The notes: a model not told the origin generated them from the letters alone. A DNA stretch of 64,000 nucleotides from Isoptericola luteus (GCF_020297055.1 NZ_JAIXCQ010000008.1:124001-188000), one strand, 5' to 3'; shown: positions 8,763 through 17,729, counted from the stretch's first letter. A program made the numbers and translations.

Positions 8763-8926
8763 GAACCGTCCTCGTCGGTGGGGGAGACCGCCATCCTGCC
8801 AGGGCGGCCTGCCGCCCCGCGCGCCGTCGGCCCGCTCGACACGACCCGGGGCTCGTCGGCCCGCTCGACGCGACCGGGGTCGTTCCCGCACGATGGACCA
8901 GGACGTCGTCGACGATGGGAGCCGAG

Positions 8927-9238
8927 ATGGGTCAGCGCACGAAGAAGAAGAGCGGCCTGAAGTCCGTGGTCCGCCTGGTGACGATCGGCCTGGTCGTCGC
9001 CGCCGTGGCCAAGGAGCTGCAGAAGGACGAGGACGACCGGACCTGGAACGGCACGGTCGCGGGCTTCGTCCCCTACGACTTCCGTGTGCCGACCGTCGAC
9101 CGGATCCGCGAGCGGATGTGGGACCCGGAGGGCGAGCACATCGTCAGTCCCCACGTGTTCGGCGTCGGATGGACGCTCAACCTGGGTCGCGTCGTCACGC
9201 TCGCCCGCGCCCAGCTCGGCCAGGCGGCGGAGTCGTAG
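8927..9238 (+). CDS. DUF5808 domain protein
   Basis: 103 residues from ATG 8927, which has GGGAG six bases upstream; an alternative ATG lies at 8915 without a clear site. A lysine-rich start is followed by a membrane segment at about residues 16-32 (VRLVTIGLVVAAVAKEL). The C-terminal block DRTWNGTVAGFVPYDFRVPT with MWDPEGEHIVSPHVFGVGWTLNLGRV is the DUF5808 signature. The function is unknown. The stop lies two bases from that of the convergent aldo/keto reductase. Confidence 0.78.
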   Translation: MGQRTKKKSGLKSVVRLVTIGLVVAAVAKELQKDEDDRTWNGTVAGFVPYDFRVPTVDRIRERMWDPEGEHIVSPHVFGVGWTLNLGRVVTLARAQLGQAAES

Positions 9239-9239
9239 G

Positions 9240-10073
9240 TCAGAGCTCCTCGTAGCGGGCCGGGTCCTGGTCGGCGATGCGCCCGTCGGGCCGGGCCAGG
9301 CCCGCGATCGTGTCCAGGTCGGTTTCGGTGAGCGCGACGCGGCCCGCCTCGAGGTTCTGGCGCTGCCGGTCGGCGGACGAGGCCTTGGGCAGCGGGACGA
9401 CGCCGAGGCGGGTGTGCCACGCGAGGATGATCTCGGGGACGGTCGCGTCGTGGTCGCGGGCGATGCCCGCCAGGACCGGGTCCTCGAGCATCTCGTTCGC
9501 GCGCCCGAGCGGGCTCCACGCCTGGGTCACGATGCCGTGGGCGGCGTCGTAGGCACGCTGCTCCGGCTGCGGGAAGTACGGGTGCATCTCGATCTGGTTG
9601 ACGGCCGGGACGACACCGGTCTCCGCCGCGAGCCGGTCGAGGTGCTCGGGCAGGAAGTTGGACACGCCGATCGCCCGCACGAGCCCGCGCTCGCGCGCCT
9701 CGATCAGCGCCGTCCACGCCTCGACGTACTGGTCGCGCGCCGGGTTGGGCCAGTGCAGCAGGTACAGGTCGAGGTGGTCGAGCCCGGTGCGGGCGACGCT
9801 CTCCTCGACGGTCGCCAGGGCGTCGGCGCGCGCGTAGTACCGGCCGGGAAGCTTGGACGTCACGACGACGTCCTCGCGCGGGACGGCGCTCGCGCGCACA
9901 CCGGCCCCCACGGTGCCCTCGTTCTGGTAGCTGACGGCGGAGTCGAGCAGCCGGTACCCGAGGTCCAGGGCCTGGGCGACGGCCCGCGTGCCGTCCCGGC
10001 CGCGCAGCCGGTAGGTGCCGAGCCCCACCGCGGGCAGCGTCAGTCCGTCGGCGTTCGTGGGGTGCTGTGCCAC
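9240..10073 (-). CDS. Aldo/keto reductase (AKR5-like)
   Basis: 277 residues, a TIM-barrel NADPH-dependent oxidoreductase. The catalytic tetrad is visible: Asp in YRLLDSAVSY, Tyr a few residues later, Lys in VVTSKLPG, and His in LYLLHWPNP. The signatures GVSNFLPEHLDRL, VNQIEMHPYFPQPEQ and the C-terminal VVPLPKASSADRQRQN cofactor loop match the 2,5-diketo-gluconate reductase-type branch. The length is typical. It is a lone gene sharing a 47-bp promoter region with the divergent peptidase E gene; the physiological substrate is unknown. Confidence 0.88.
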   Translation of the reverse strand: MAQHPTNADGLTLPAVGLGTYRLRGRDGTRAVAQALDLGYRLLDSAVSYQNEGTVGAGVRASAVPREDVVVTSKLPGRYYARADALATVEESVARTGLDHLDLYLLHWPNPARDQYVEAWTALIEARERGLVRAIGVSNFLPEHLDRLAAETGVVPAVNQIEMHPYFPQPEQRAYDAAHGIVTQAWSPLGRANEMLEDPVLAGIARDHDATVPEIILAWHTRLGVVPLPKASSADRQRQNLEAGRVALTETDLDTIAGLARPDGRIADQDPARYEEL

Positions 10074-10120
10074 GTCGAAACTCCCTGTTCGTCGGTCGTC
10101 GTCAGTCGTAGGGTCTCACC

Positions 10121-10828
10121 GTGATCGGAACGGTGCTGACTCTCGGCGGTGGCGGCTTCTCCATGTCGGACGACGGCTCGTCGGCCATCGACGACCACCT
10201 GCTCGACCTCACGGGCGCCGCCACTCCGAGGGTGTGCTTCGTGCCCACGGCCAGCGGCGACGCGGACTCCTACGTCGAGCGGTTCGAGTCCGCGTTCGCG
10301 GGCCGCGCGCGCACGTCGGTGCTGTCGCTGTTCTGCCGGGACCCCTGGGGATACCGGGACCCGAAGATGCTGCTCGAGCAGGACGTGGTCTACGTCGGCG
10401 GAGGATCGACGGCGAACCTGCTCGCCGTCTGGCGGCTGCACGGCGTGCCCGAGCTGCTCGCCGAGGCGGCGGCGCGCGGCACCGTCCTGGCAGGGATCAG
10501 CGCGGGCATGAACTGCTGGTTCGAGAGCTCGTCCACGGACTCGTTCGGTCCGCTCGCCGCGCTCGACGACGGCCTCGGGATCCTCGCCGGCAGCGCCTGC
10601 CCGCACTACCTCGGCGAGCCCGACCGCCGCGAGAAGTACCTCGGCTGGGTGGGCGACGGAGCCCTGCACGACGGGTACGCCGTCGACGAGTTCGCCGCAC
10701 TGCACTTCCGCGACGGCGAGCTCGTCGAGGCGGTCGCCGAACGGCCGGACCGGCCCGCGTTCCGGGTCGAGCGTGCGGCCGACGGCAGCGGCGCCAGGGA
10801 GACCCGGATCCCGGTCCGCCGGCTCTGA
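10121..10828 (+). CDS. Peptidase E-like serine dipeptidase (family S51)
   Basis: 235 residues from GTG 10121. The fold opens with VLTLGGGGFSMSDDG, then FVPTASGDADSY, VVYVGGGSTANLLAVWR and the nucleophile elbow GISAGMNCWF (GxSAG, Ser at about residue 128). SACPHYLGEPDRREKYL supplies the conserved His region. Family S51 enzymes cleave Asp-X dipeptides or act on cyanophycin fragments in the cytoplasm. The length fits. The 3' end is three bases from the convergent VOC gene. Confidence 0.85.
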   Translation: MIGTVLTLGGGGFSMSDDGSSAIDDHLLDLTGAATPRVCFVPTASGDADSYVERFESAFAGRARTSVLSLFCRDPWGYRDPKMLLEQDVVYVGGGSTANLLAVWRLHGVPELLAEAAARGTVLAGISAGMNCWFESSSTDSFGPLAALDDGLGILAGSACPHYLGEPDRREKYLGWVGDGALHDGYAVDEFAALHFRDGELVEAVAERPDRPAFRVERAADGSGARETRIPVRRL

Positions 10829-10831
10829 GAC

Positions 10832-11248
10832 TCAGCTCGCGCCGCTCGACTCCACCTCGGCGTCGCTGCGCAGGATGCAGAACTCGTTGCCCTCGGGGTC
10901 GGCGAGCACGACCCAGCCACCGTCAGGCCTGCGCCGGTCCGCCACCTGGGTGGCGCCGAGGGCGAGCAGACGCTCGACCTCCTCGTCGCGGGTGCGGTCC
11001 GTGGGCCGCAGGTCGAGGTGGACGCGGTTCTTGATCTCCTTGGCCTCGGGCACCTCGATGAACAGGACGCGCCCCCGGCTCTCGGGCCGTGCGTCCACGT
11101 CCGTGCGGGGCACGATCATGCACTCGACATGACCTGGCAGGTTGGGGTCGCCGGGCACGTCCGTGTAGCCGAGCACGTCGGCCCAGAAGACGGACTGCGC
11201 GTAGGCGTCGCGGGCGTCGAACGTCGTGTGCGAGATGCGAGAGGTCAT
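10832..11248 (-). CDS. VOC/glyoxalase-like superfamily protein
   Basis: 138 residues from ATG 11248. It has the two-module vicinal-oxygen-chelate layout: TTFDARDAYAQSVFWADVLGY at the start, VLFIEVPEAKEIKNRVHLDLRP in the middle, and GGWVVLADPEGNEFCILRS at the end. His and Glu residues of the metal site are partly present. Many such actinobacterial proteins are uncharacterised, and some bind antibiotics, so no reaction is assigned. Confidence 0.8.
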   Translation of the reverse strand: MTSRISHTTFDARDAYAQSVFWADVLGYTDVPGDPNLPGHVECMIVPRTDVDARPESRGRVLFIEVPEAKEIKNRVHLDLRPTDRTRDEEVERLLALGATQVADRRRPDGGWVVLADPEGNEFCILRSDAEVESSGAS

Positions 11249-11350
11249 GGCGCCATCGGACCACGGCGGTCCCGCCGGGGCCACGCTTTTCGTGACCGCC
11301 TCGGCAGGTGACCCGCGGGCCGTGGTCTCGAGCGGGGCCGCGCCGACGGC

Positions 11351-13186
11351 TCAGGAGCGGCGGCGCCGGGCCGGGTCCTGCGCCGCGGCCACCTCGTTCG
11401 CCTCGAGCGCCGCGATGAGCGTGCGTGCGTCGTGCGGGCCGCGGTGACGGACGCCGTCGAGGAAGAAGGTGGGCGTGCCGCGCGCGCCGCTCGCCCGGGC
11501 GCTCGCCAGGTCGGCCTGCACGCGCGCGTGCACGGCGTCGTCGCCCAGGTCGGCGTCGAACCGGTCGAGGTCGAGGTCGATCCGTGCGGCGTGCTCCCGC
11601 AGGTCGTCGGGCTCGAGGCGGGACTGGTGCGCGAACAGCTCGTCGTGCATCTCCCAGAACCGGCCCTGTCGCGCCGCGGCCTCGGCCGCCACGGCCGCGA
11701 GGTAGGCCTGCGGGTGGGCGTCGTCGAGGGGCAGGTGCCGCACGACGTAGCGGACCCGGTCGCCGAAGTGCTCCCGCACCTCGTGGCCCATGCCCGTGGC
11801 GCGGGCGCAGAACGGGCACTGGAAGTCGAGATACTCGACGACGGTGTGGGCGGCGTCGTCGGACCCGAGCACGTGGTCCCGCTCGGGCTCGACGGGCGGC
11901 TCGAGCGTGACGGGCAGGTCGGCGCTCGTCTCGCCCCATCGCACCCGGGCCACGGTGAAGACCAGCCGCCCCAGCAGCGAGGAGATCACCATGGCGAGCA
12001 GCACGCCCACCGTCGCGGCCTGCGCGTCGACGCGGTCGGGGAACGCGAGGTTCACCACGAGCAGGGCGACGGTGAACCCGATGCCGGAGAGCGCGGCCCC
12101 GCCCACCACGCTGCCCGGCCCTACGCCGTCGGGCAGCGTGCCGAGCCGCAGGCGCAGCGCCGCCCACGTGCCGAGCGTGACGCCCACGAGCTTGCCCACC
12201 ACGAGCCCGGCCACCACGCCCCAGGTGATGGTCGACGTGAGCGCGTGGCCGAGTGCGCCGCCGCGCAGGTCGATGCCGGCGTTGGCGAGGGCGAAGACGG
12301 GCACGACGACGAGCGAGACGGGCCCGCGCAGCACCTCGTGCAGGCGGTGGTTCACGGAGATGGACCGTGCCAGGCCCACCTGCACGGTGCGGGCGACGGC
12401 CGCGCCGGGCGACTGCCAGTAGGCGCGGAACAGGTGCTTCGCCTGCAGCACGTCGGCGCGCTGCGTGACGGCGGCGGGCACGAGCAGCCCCGCCAGCATG
12501 CCGGAGATCGAGGGGTGCACCCCGGCCTGCACGGTCGCGCCCCAGAGCACCACCACGACCAGCACGTACGGCGAGCTGCGCCACTGGCGCATCCGCCCCA
12601 GCAGCCACAGCGCGGCGAGGCTGGCGGCGGCCACCACCAGCGGGCCGACCCGTACGTCATCGGTGTAGAAGACGCCGATGATCAGGACGGCGAGGAAGTC
12701 GTCCACCACGGTCAGGGTCAGCAGGAAGACGCGGAGCTGGCTCGACATCGCCGGGCCCACGAGGGCGAGGACGCCGAGCAGGAACGCGGTGTCCGTGCCG
12801 ACGACGACCCCCCAGCCCTGGGGTGCGGCACGACCTGCGACGGCGAGGTACACCAGCGCGGGCCCGAGGACGCCGAGCGTCCCGGCCACGAGCGGCACCA
12901 GGCGGTGGCTGCGCTGACGCAGCGACCCGACGGAGAGGTCTTGACGCACCTCGAGCCCCACGACGAAGAAGAACAGCACCATGAGGCCGTCGTTGACCCA
13001 GTGGTGCAGGTCCATGTCGAACCTCAGGTCGCCGACGTCGATCCGGACCGGCGTCGCCCACAGGTCTGTGTACCAGGGGGACAGCGGCGAGTTCGCCCAC
13101 ACGAGCGCCAGGAGGGTGACGGCGACCAGCAGCAGGGCAGCGCCGGACTCGGTGCGGAGGCGCTCACGCAGCGCCAGGCCTGCCAT
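11351..13186 (-). CDS. nhaA: NhaA Na+/H+ antiporter fused to a DsbA-like thioredoxin domain
   Basis: 611 residues from ATG 13186 (GGAGA upstream); the longer frame upstream is non-homologous. Residues about 15-400 form the NhaA antiporter: membrane helices with WVNDGLMVLFFFVVGLEVRQD, the TDTAFLLGVLALVG block, VVDDFLAVLIIG with the two ion-site Asp residues, and FALANAGIDLRGG. Residues about 430-600 form a DsbA-like domain with active site CPFC (near residue 456), GRFWEMHDELF and a cis-Pro region GTPTFFLDGVRH. NhaA exports Na+ at alkaline pH. The fusion is known in actinobacteria, but the redox domain's job is not established. A GATCCG-N4-CGGATC dyad lies upstream. Confidence 0.92.
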   Translation of the reverse strand: MAGLALRERLRTESGAALLLVAVTLLALVWANSPLSPWYTDLWATPVRIDVGDLRFDMDLHHWVNDGLMVLFFFVVGLEVRQDLSVGSLRQRSHRLVPLVAGTLGVLGPALVYLAVAGRAAPQGWGVVVGTDTAFLLGVLALVGPAMSSQLRVFLLTLTVVDDFLAVLIIGVFYTDDVRVGPLVVAAASLAALWLLGRMRQWRSSPYVLVVVVLWGATVQAGVHPSISGMLAGLLVPAAVTQRADVLQAKHLFRAYWQSPGAAVARTVQVGLARSISVNHRLHEVLRGPVSLVVVPVFALANAGIDLRGGALGHALTSTITWGVVAGLVVGKLVGVTLGTWAALRLRLGTLPDGVGPGSVVGGAALSGIGFTVALLVVNLAFPDRVDAQAATVGVLLAMVISSLLGRLVFTVARVRWGETSADLPVTLEPPVEPERDHVLGSDDAAHTVVEYLDFQCPFCARATGMGHEVREHFGDRVRYVVRHLPLDDAHPQAYLAAVAAEAAARQGRFWEMHDELFAHQSRLEPDDLREHAARIDLDLDRFDADLGDDAVHARVQADLASARASGARGTPTFFLDGVRHRGPHDARTLIAALEANEVAAAQDPARRRRS

Positions 13187-13234
13187 CACACGTCTCCGTC
13201 CGCCTGCGGTCAGTTCGCGCGTGAGCCTCGGCGT

Positions 13235-13250
13235 GATCCGGTGACGGATC
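13235..13250. promoter_or_regulatory. Dyad in the nhaA / YdcF-like divergent promoter
   Basis: GATCCG-GTGA-CGGATC is a perfect 6-bp inverted repeat with a 4-bp centre, 49 bp upstream of nhaA and 94 bp upstream of the divergent gene. It is a possible operator; chance occurrence cannot be excluded for so short a dyad. Confidence 0.3.
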
Positions 13251-13343
13251 CCCGGGTGGCGTTCGCACGGACGCGCCGGATGTCTGCCTATCCTGCCTGG
13301 CAGTCCGTCCACCAGCGCGTCGTCCAACACCCGGGAGGGCCGA

Positions 13344-14393
13344 GTGATTCCCGAGCTCAGCGCAGGTCTCGGCACGGTGGTGTCGGCCGCCACGGCGACA
13401 GGTTTCTGGGGGTGCTGGCTCGCCTGGTCGTTGCGCCAGGACCGGCGGCGCCTGCGCAACGGGTTCCTGCTGATGGCCGTCGTCTACACGGGCGCCGGCC
13501 TCGTGAGCGCGCTGGTCTCCCTGGTCCCCGGGGGCGCGGAGGCCCTGTCGTGGGTCACCCTGGCGCTGCTCGCCGTCCTGGCCCTCGGGCTGCTGGCGCT
13601 GCCGGTGTTCCTCGTGCTCAACGGGGTCACCATGGTGCGGCGCGAGCGCCGCAGCCTCCCGAACATGCTGTCCCTCCTGGCCGGGCTCGCGATGCTCGCG
13701 GCGCCGGTGGTCGCGCTGGTGCCGGCGGCCCTCGGGGCGCCGTGGGCCCTGGCGCTCACGACCGTGGTGCTGCTGGCGACCGCCTGGCTCGGGTTCTCGT
13801 TCCTGGGCTTCGTCGCCCAGACGCTGCTGTACCGCCGGTACGCCGCCCGGGTGCCCGCGCACGCGGTTGTCGTGCTGGGTTCCCGGGTGGTGGGCGGCCG
13901 CGTGCCACCCTTGCTCGCGGCCCGGCTGACGACGGCCCTCGAGGCGGCCACGCGGCTCGGCGGAGCGGACGGCCCGGTCCCCGTCGTGCCGTCGGGCGGG
14001 CAGGGAGCCGACGAGGACCGGCCCGAGGGGGTGGCCATGGCCGAGTGGCTGTCCGACCAGGGCGTGCCGGCCGAGCGCATCCTCGTCGAGGACCGCGCGC
14101 GCACGACCCGGGAGAACCTCGCGAACAGCGTGGCGCTGCTGCGCGCCGCGGGCGTCGCCGAGCCGTACCTCCTGGCGACGAACGACTACCACGCGCCCCG
14201 CGCGGCGCTCGAGGCGATGGATCTCGGGCTCGAGGTGCACGCCGTCGGCGCCCCCACGGCCGGGTACTACTTCCCCAGCGCCTACCTGCGTGAGTTCGTG
14301 GCCGTCGTGCGGCGGCGCCGGGCGGTGCACCTCGGGGCAGCGGCGAGCATCGTGCTCGCCGGCGTGCTCGTGCTGTTCCTCGCGACGAGGTAG
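13344..14393 (+). CDS. YdcF/SanA-like (DUF218) membrane protein
   Basis: 349 residues from GTG 13344. The N-terminal half has about five membrane helices (residues about 5-25, 40-62, 68-92, 112-135, 138-160). The C-terminal half is the DUF218 domain: HAVVVLGSRVVGGRVPPLLAARL, VPVVPSGGQGADEDRPEGVAMAEWL, ILVEDRARTTRENLANSVALL and LLATNDYHAPRAAL. A final membrane helix ends the protein. E. coli SanA and YdcF relatives are linked to envelope integrity, but the biochemical role is unproven. Length and layout match the large membrane-anchored YdcF proteins of Gram-positives. Confidence 0.85.
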   Translation: MIPELSAGLGTVVSAATATGFWGCWLAWSLRQDRRRLRNGFLLMAVVYTGAGLVSALVSLVPGGAEALSWVTLALLAVLALGLLALPVFLVLNGVTMVRRERRSLPNMLSLLAGLAMLAAPVVALVPAALGAPWALALTTVVLLATAWLGFSFLGFVAQTLLYRRYAARVPAHAVVVLGSRVVGGRVPPLLAARLTTALEAATRLGGADGPVPVVPSGGQGADEDRPEGVAMAEWLSDQGVPAERILVEDRARTTRENLANSVALLRAAGVAEPYLLATNDYHAPRAALEAMDLGLEVHAVGAPTAGYYFPSAYLREFVAVVRRRRAVHLGAAASIVLAGVLVLFLATR

Positions 14394-14544
14394 CGGATCC
14401 CCTCCGGCGGCCCCGGCCGTACCACCCCCTCCGCGGACAACCCGGATGCTTGCCGCGCGAAACCCGGCCACATGACCTATCTCTTGTCCGACAGTGTCAA
14501 GCGGACACGTCGTTCGAGATCGGATCGTCGCCGGGGGGCACAGG

Positions 14545-16041
14545 TTGACAACAGCACGGGTGAAGCAGCGCGTCGGAGCGCTGCTGGTCGCAGGGGCGCT
14601 CTCGCTGGGGCTCGGGGTGGGGTCGGTCCTCGTGGCCCCGCCGGCGGGCGCGGCGTCGGGCGTGGTCGCGCCGCTGGCCGCGAAGACGTACTCGATCTCG
14701 TCGTACTACGGGCCGCGGTGCATGCCGGTCGCCCGGGCCTCGGCGTGGCACAAGGGGCAGGACATGGGGGCCGCGTCCGGCCGCCGCATCAACGCCATCG
14801 CCTCCGGGACGGTGCTGCGGGCGGGGTCGATCTCGGGGTTCGGCCAGTGGGTCGTCATCAAGCACTCGATCGGCGGGCGCACGATGTCGTCGCTCTACGG
14901 GCACGTCATCGACGGCGACCGCTACGTGCGCGTCGGGCAGAAGGTCAAGGCCGGGCAGCGGATCGCCGACGTCGGCTCGACCGGCACGTCGACCGGGCCG
15001 CACCTGCACCTGGAGATCTTCAAGGGCACCTACGGCTCCGGCGCCACCAACACCGACCCGATCGCCTACCTCAAGGGGCAGGGCGTCGACCTGGTCCGCT
15101 CCGCAACGTGGGCCGCGGCCCGCAAGGTGCCGTCGTCGTGCACCTACTACGCGGCGAGCAAGGTCAACCTGCGGTCCGGCCCGTCGACCGGCACGTCCGT
15201 GCGCGCCGTCGTCCCGAAGGCCGGCAAGCTCACCGCGAAGCCGGGCGACGCCTCGGGGACCTGGCGCAAGGTGAAGTACGGCTCCAGGACCGGGTGGGTG
15301 AGCGCCTCGTACGTCACCCCGCGCAAGCCGGCGGTGTCCTCGGCGGCCACCGTCTCGAAGAAGACCGCCACGACGTCGAAGGCGTACGTGCGGGTCTCGG
15401 CGCTCAACCTGCGCTCGAAGGCGTCGACGTCGTCGAGCGTGCTGACGACGCTGAAGAAGGGCACGGCGGTGACGCGCGTGGGGTCGGCGTCGAAGGGCTG
15501 GCAGAAGGTCAAGGCCGGCTCCAGGACGGGCTACGTCTCGGCGTCGTACCTCTCGTCGAGCAAGCCCGCCACGACGTCGGCGGCGAAGGCCCCCGCGGCA
15601 CCGAAGGCGAAGACGTCGTACGTGCGGGTGTCCTCGCTGAACCTGCGGGCGAAGGCGTCCACGTCCTCCAAGGTGCTCGCGAGCCTGAAGAAGGGCACGG
15701 CGGTGAAGCACGTCGGGTCGGTGTCGAAGGGCTGGCAGAAGGTGAAGGTCGGCTCGAAGACCGGCTACGTCTCGGTGTCGTACCTCTCGTCGAGCAAGCC
15801 GGCCGCGACGTCGGCGTCGAAGCCGCCCAAGTCCACGAAGGCCAAGACGTCGTACGTGCGCGTCACCTCGCTGAACCTGCGGGCGAAGGCGACGACGTCC
15901 TCCAAGGTGCTCGCGAGACTGAAGAAGGGCACGGCGGTGAAGCACGTCGGGTCGGTGTCCAAGGGCTGGCAGAAGGTGAAGGTCGGCTCGAAGACCGGCT
16001 ACGTCTCGGTGTCGTACCTCTCGTCGAGCAAGCCGCGCTGA
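14545..16041 (+). CDS. Secreted M23 family metallopeptidase with SH3-type repeats
   Basis: 498 residues from TTG 14545, chosen because GGGGGG lies six bases upstream; GTG 14494 is a longer alternative without a site. A signal peptide (residues about 1-36, ending PPAGAAS) precedes an M23 endopeptidase domain with zinc motifs HKGQDMGAASG and GPHLHLEIFKG, plus SSLYGHVIDGDRYVRVGQKVKAGQRI. Then come four bacterial SH3 repeats, the last three nearly identical (SYVRVxSLNLRAKA, KGTAV, KGWQKVKxGSxTGYVSxSYLSSSKP) and each about 78 residues. M23 enzymes cut peptidoglycan cross-bridges, and SH3 repeats usually bind the wall. The linkers are lysine-, serine- and alanine-rich. Confidence 0.9.
   Translation: MTTARVKQRVGALLVAGALSLGLGVGSVLVAPPAGAASGVVAPLAAKTYSISSYYGPRCMPVARASAWHKGQDMGAASGRRINAIASGTVLRAGSISGFGQWVVIKHSIGGRTMSSLYGHVIDGDRYVRVGQKVKAGQRIADVGSTGTSTGPHLHLEIFKGTYGSGATNTDPIAYLKGQGVDLVRSATWAAARKVPSSCTYYAASKVNLRSGPSTGTSVRAVVPKAGKLTAKPGDASGTWRKVKYGSRTGWVSASYVTPRKPAVSSAATVSKKTATTSKAYVRVSALNLRSKASTSSSVLTTLKKGTAVTRVGSASKGWQKVKAGSRTGYVSASYLSSSKPATTSAAKAPAAPKAKTSYVRVSSLNLRAKASTSSKVLASLKKGTAVKHVGSVSKGWQKVKVGSKTGYVSVSYLSSSKPAATSASKPPKSTKAKTSYVRVTSLNLRAKATTSSKVLARLKKGTAVKHVGSVSKGWQKVKVGSKTGYVSVSYLSSSKPR
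15385..16035 (+). repeat. Three tandem ~234-bp repeats encoding SH3 domains
   Basis: Units begin at about 15385, 15617 and 15851, each opening with a CGTACGTGCG-type block and closing with TACCTCTCGTCGAGCAAGCC. The second and third units are almost identical at DNA level, pointing to recent duplication or ongoing homogenisation; repeat number may vary between strains. Confidence 0.8.
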
Positions 16042-16194
16042 TCCCTCGGCAGCAGGCGGTGCTGCTCTCGCGTCCGCGCTGAGGTATCAGCCGCCGGCAC
16101 GCGCGTTCCCCTTCGGTAGAGCCGGCGCGCGACGGGCGCGCCGGGACGTGGGACGACCGCGATGCGGCCGCTCGGGTGCGCCCGGGGTGGCGGG

Positions 16195-16818
16195 ATGAGT
16201 CAGGGCAGAAGGCTCCTGCTGGGAGCGATGGTGGCGGCGAGCGTCGCGGCGTGCTCCCTCGGCCCGCCGGCCGCGCCCGACGACGCCGACCCGGGCACGG
16301 CGGCGGCAGAGCCCTCACCGGGCACGTCGGACGGGATCGCCGTCGACCCGGACGCCGCGCCGGAGCCCGAGGCCGACGACGGCGAAGAACCCGCCGCGCC
16401 CCGCGCCGACGGCCGCCCGGCACTGCCGCCGCTGGCCGAGCTGGACGCGGGCGGCGACCCGTCGTCCGTCGTCGCCGTCGACGAGGCGTGGTGCGCGGTC
16501 GTCCAGCCCGCGGCCACCCCGGACCCCGGCGTGTGGGTCGAGGTCTACGAGGTCGAGTCCGACCCCGGACGCGCGGTCGAGGTCACCTGCGGGGGCGCGG
16601 CCTCGTGCGTCGGCGCGACGCTGACCCACGCAACGCCCGCCTGCGCGATCGCCGTCGTTCCCCCGACCCCCGGGACGGAGAGCGTCAGCACCGCCCTGAA
16701 CGTGCGGATCTCGTGCGACAGCGAGGAGCTGTGCGAGGACTACCGCGCCCGGGTGACCACGGGGACGCGCTGGGTCATGCCGAGCCCTGCGCCGCCCGCC
16801 GAGGAGGACGGCGCGTGA
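16195..16818 (+). CDS. Putative lipoprotein
   Basis: 207 residues from ATG 16195. The signal peptide ends with lipobox VAAC (AASVAACSLGP). A long acidic, proline-rich linker (about residues 22-75) follows, then a compact domain with six cysteines (AWCAV, VTCGGAASCVGA, PACAIAV, ISCDSEELCEDY), probably disulfide-bonded. No family is recognised. The stop overlaps the GTG of the next gene by 3 nt, so the two are translationally coupled and probably work together. Confidence 0.72.
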   Translation: MSQGRRLLLGAMVAASVAACSLGPPAAPDDADPGTAAAEPSPGTSDGIAVDPDAAPEPEADDGEEPAAPRADGRPALPPLAELDAGGDPSSVVAVDEAWCAVVQPAATPDPGVWVEVYEVESDPGRAVEVTCGGAASCVGATLTHATPACAIAVVPPTPGTESVSTALNVRISCDSEELCEDYRARVTTGTRWVMPSPAPPAEEDGA

Positions 16819-17729
16819 CGACGCCGTCCGGCACGGTCCGGCCCGACGAGGCCGAGCGCGCGGGCGCACTGGGTCGCCTGTGGACGCTCGTCGGGTCGGT
16901 CGTCGCGCCGGCCACGCTGGTGACAGCGGTGCTGTTCTACTTCGGCTACGTGTCCTCGCGGTCCCAGTACCTGTACTTCGGCATCGACGTGGACCTGCTC
17001 GGGTTCAGCACCCAGGAGTTCGTCATGCGCAGCCCGCAGCCGTTGCTCGTGCCGATGCTCCTGGTCCTGCTGGTGGGGGTCGGGCTGGTGCTGGTGGACG
17101 CCGCGCTGCGGCGCCGGCTCGCGACGGCGGCCGGGGCGACCGCGCGGCGCTGGGCGCGCGGCCTGGTCGCCGCGGGGACGGCGCTGCTCCTGCTGGGGGT
17201 GACGCTGCTGCTCGCGTACCCCGCGCTCACGGGCTGGGCCCTGTTCCCGCTGGTCACGCCCGTCGTCCTCGGGGCGGGCGCCGCGCTGCTCGCGTACGGC
17301 CTGGCGTGGGCGCGCCGGCACCCGCGCCCCGGGCGGGCGGCGGGCACCGGCCCCGATCCCGGCCGGACGGCGGTGGTGCTGCTGGTGCTGACCGTGGTCG
17401 CCGCGCTGTTCTGGGCCACGGCGACGGTCGCCGAGTGGTCGGGCACCACCCGCGCGAAGGGCCTGGCGAGCAACCTCACCGTGCTGCCCGCCGTCGTCGT
17501 CGACACGACGCAGCGGCTGCACGGCGGCGACCCGGCCGTCGAGGAGTCGGTGCTCCCGGCCGACGCCTCCGGCGTGGAGCGCTACCGGTACCGCGGGCTG
17601 CGGCTCCTCGTCGAGGGGGAGGGCGTGCTGTACCTGGTGCCGCAGCGATGGTCGGACCGGGGGTCGACGTTCGTGCTCGACCGTGAGGACGTGCGCGTGC
17701 GGTTCCGCTTTGTCAACGACCCGCCGTGA
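16815..17729 (+). CDS. Polytopic membrane protein, coupled to the lipoprotein
   Basis: 304 residues from GTG 16815, which overlaps the upstream TGA. Membrane helices are predicted at about residues 24-48, 75-97, 115-138, 144-170 and 188-208. A C-terminal extracytoplasmic domain of about 95 residues follows (YRYRGLRLLVEGEGVLYLVPQRW). No family is recognised. The early motif SQYLYFGIDVDLLGFSTQEFVMRS is seen in uncharacterised actinobacterial membrane proteins. The operon partner is the cysteine-rich lipoprotein. Confidence 0.68.
   Translation: MTTPSGTVRPDEAERAGALGRLWTLVGSVVAPATLVTAVLFYFGYVSSRSQYLYFGIDVDLLGFSTQEFVMRSPQPLLVPMLLVLLVGVGLVLVDAALRRRLATAAGATARRWARGLVAAGTALLLLGVTLLLAYPALTGWALFPLVTPVVLGAGAALLAYGLAWARRHPRPGRAAGTGPDPGRTAVVLLVLTVVAALFWATATVAEWSGTTRAKGLASNLTVLPAVVVDTTQRLHGGDPAVEESVLPADASGVERYRYRGLRLLVEGEGVLYLVPQRWSDRGSTFVLDREDVRVRFRFVNDPP

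Noticed and set aside
11432-14293. Long plus-strand frame across nhaA and the start of the YdcF-like gene
   Set aside because: Low-complexity His/Gly/Arg translation; both overlapping genes on the accepted frames show clear domains.
14394-14544. Possible c-di-AMP (ydaO-type) riboswitch before the M23 peptidase
   Set aside because: Such elements often precede wall hydrolases, but the conserved sequence blocks of that riboswitch are not present in this 151-bp leader.
16049-16065. GCAGCA-N5-TGCTGC hairpin after the M23 peptidase gene as terminator
   Set aside because: Only six base pairs with no T-run; too weak to call.
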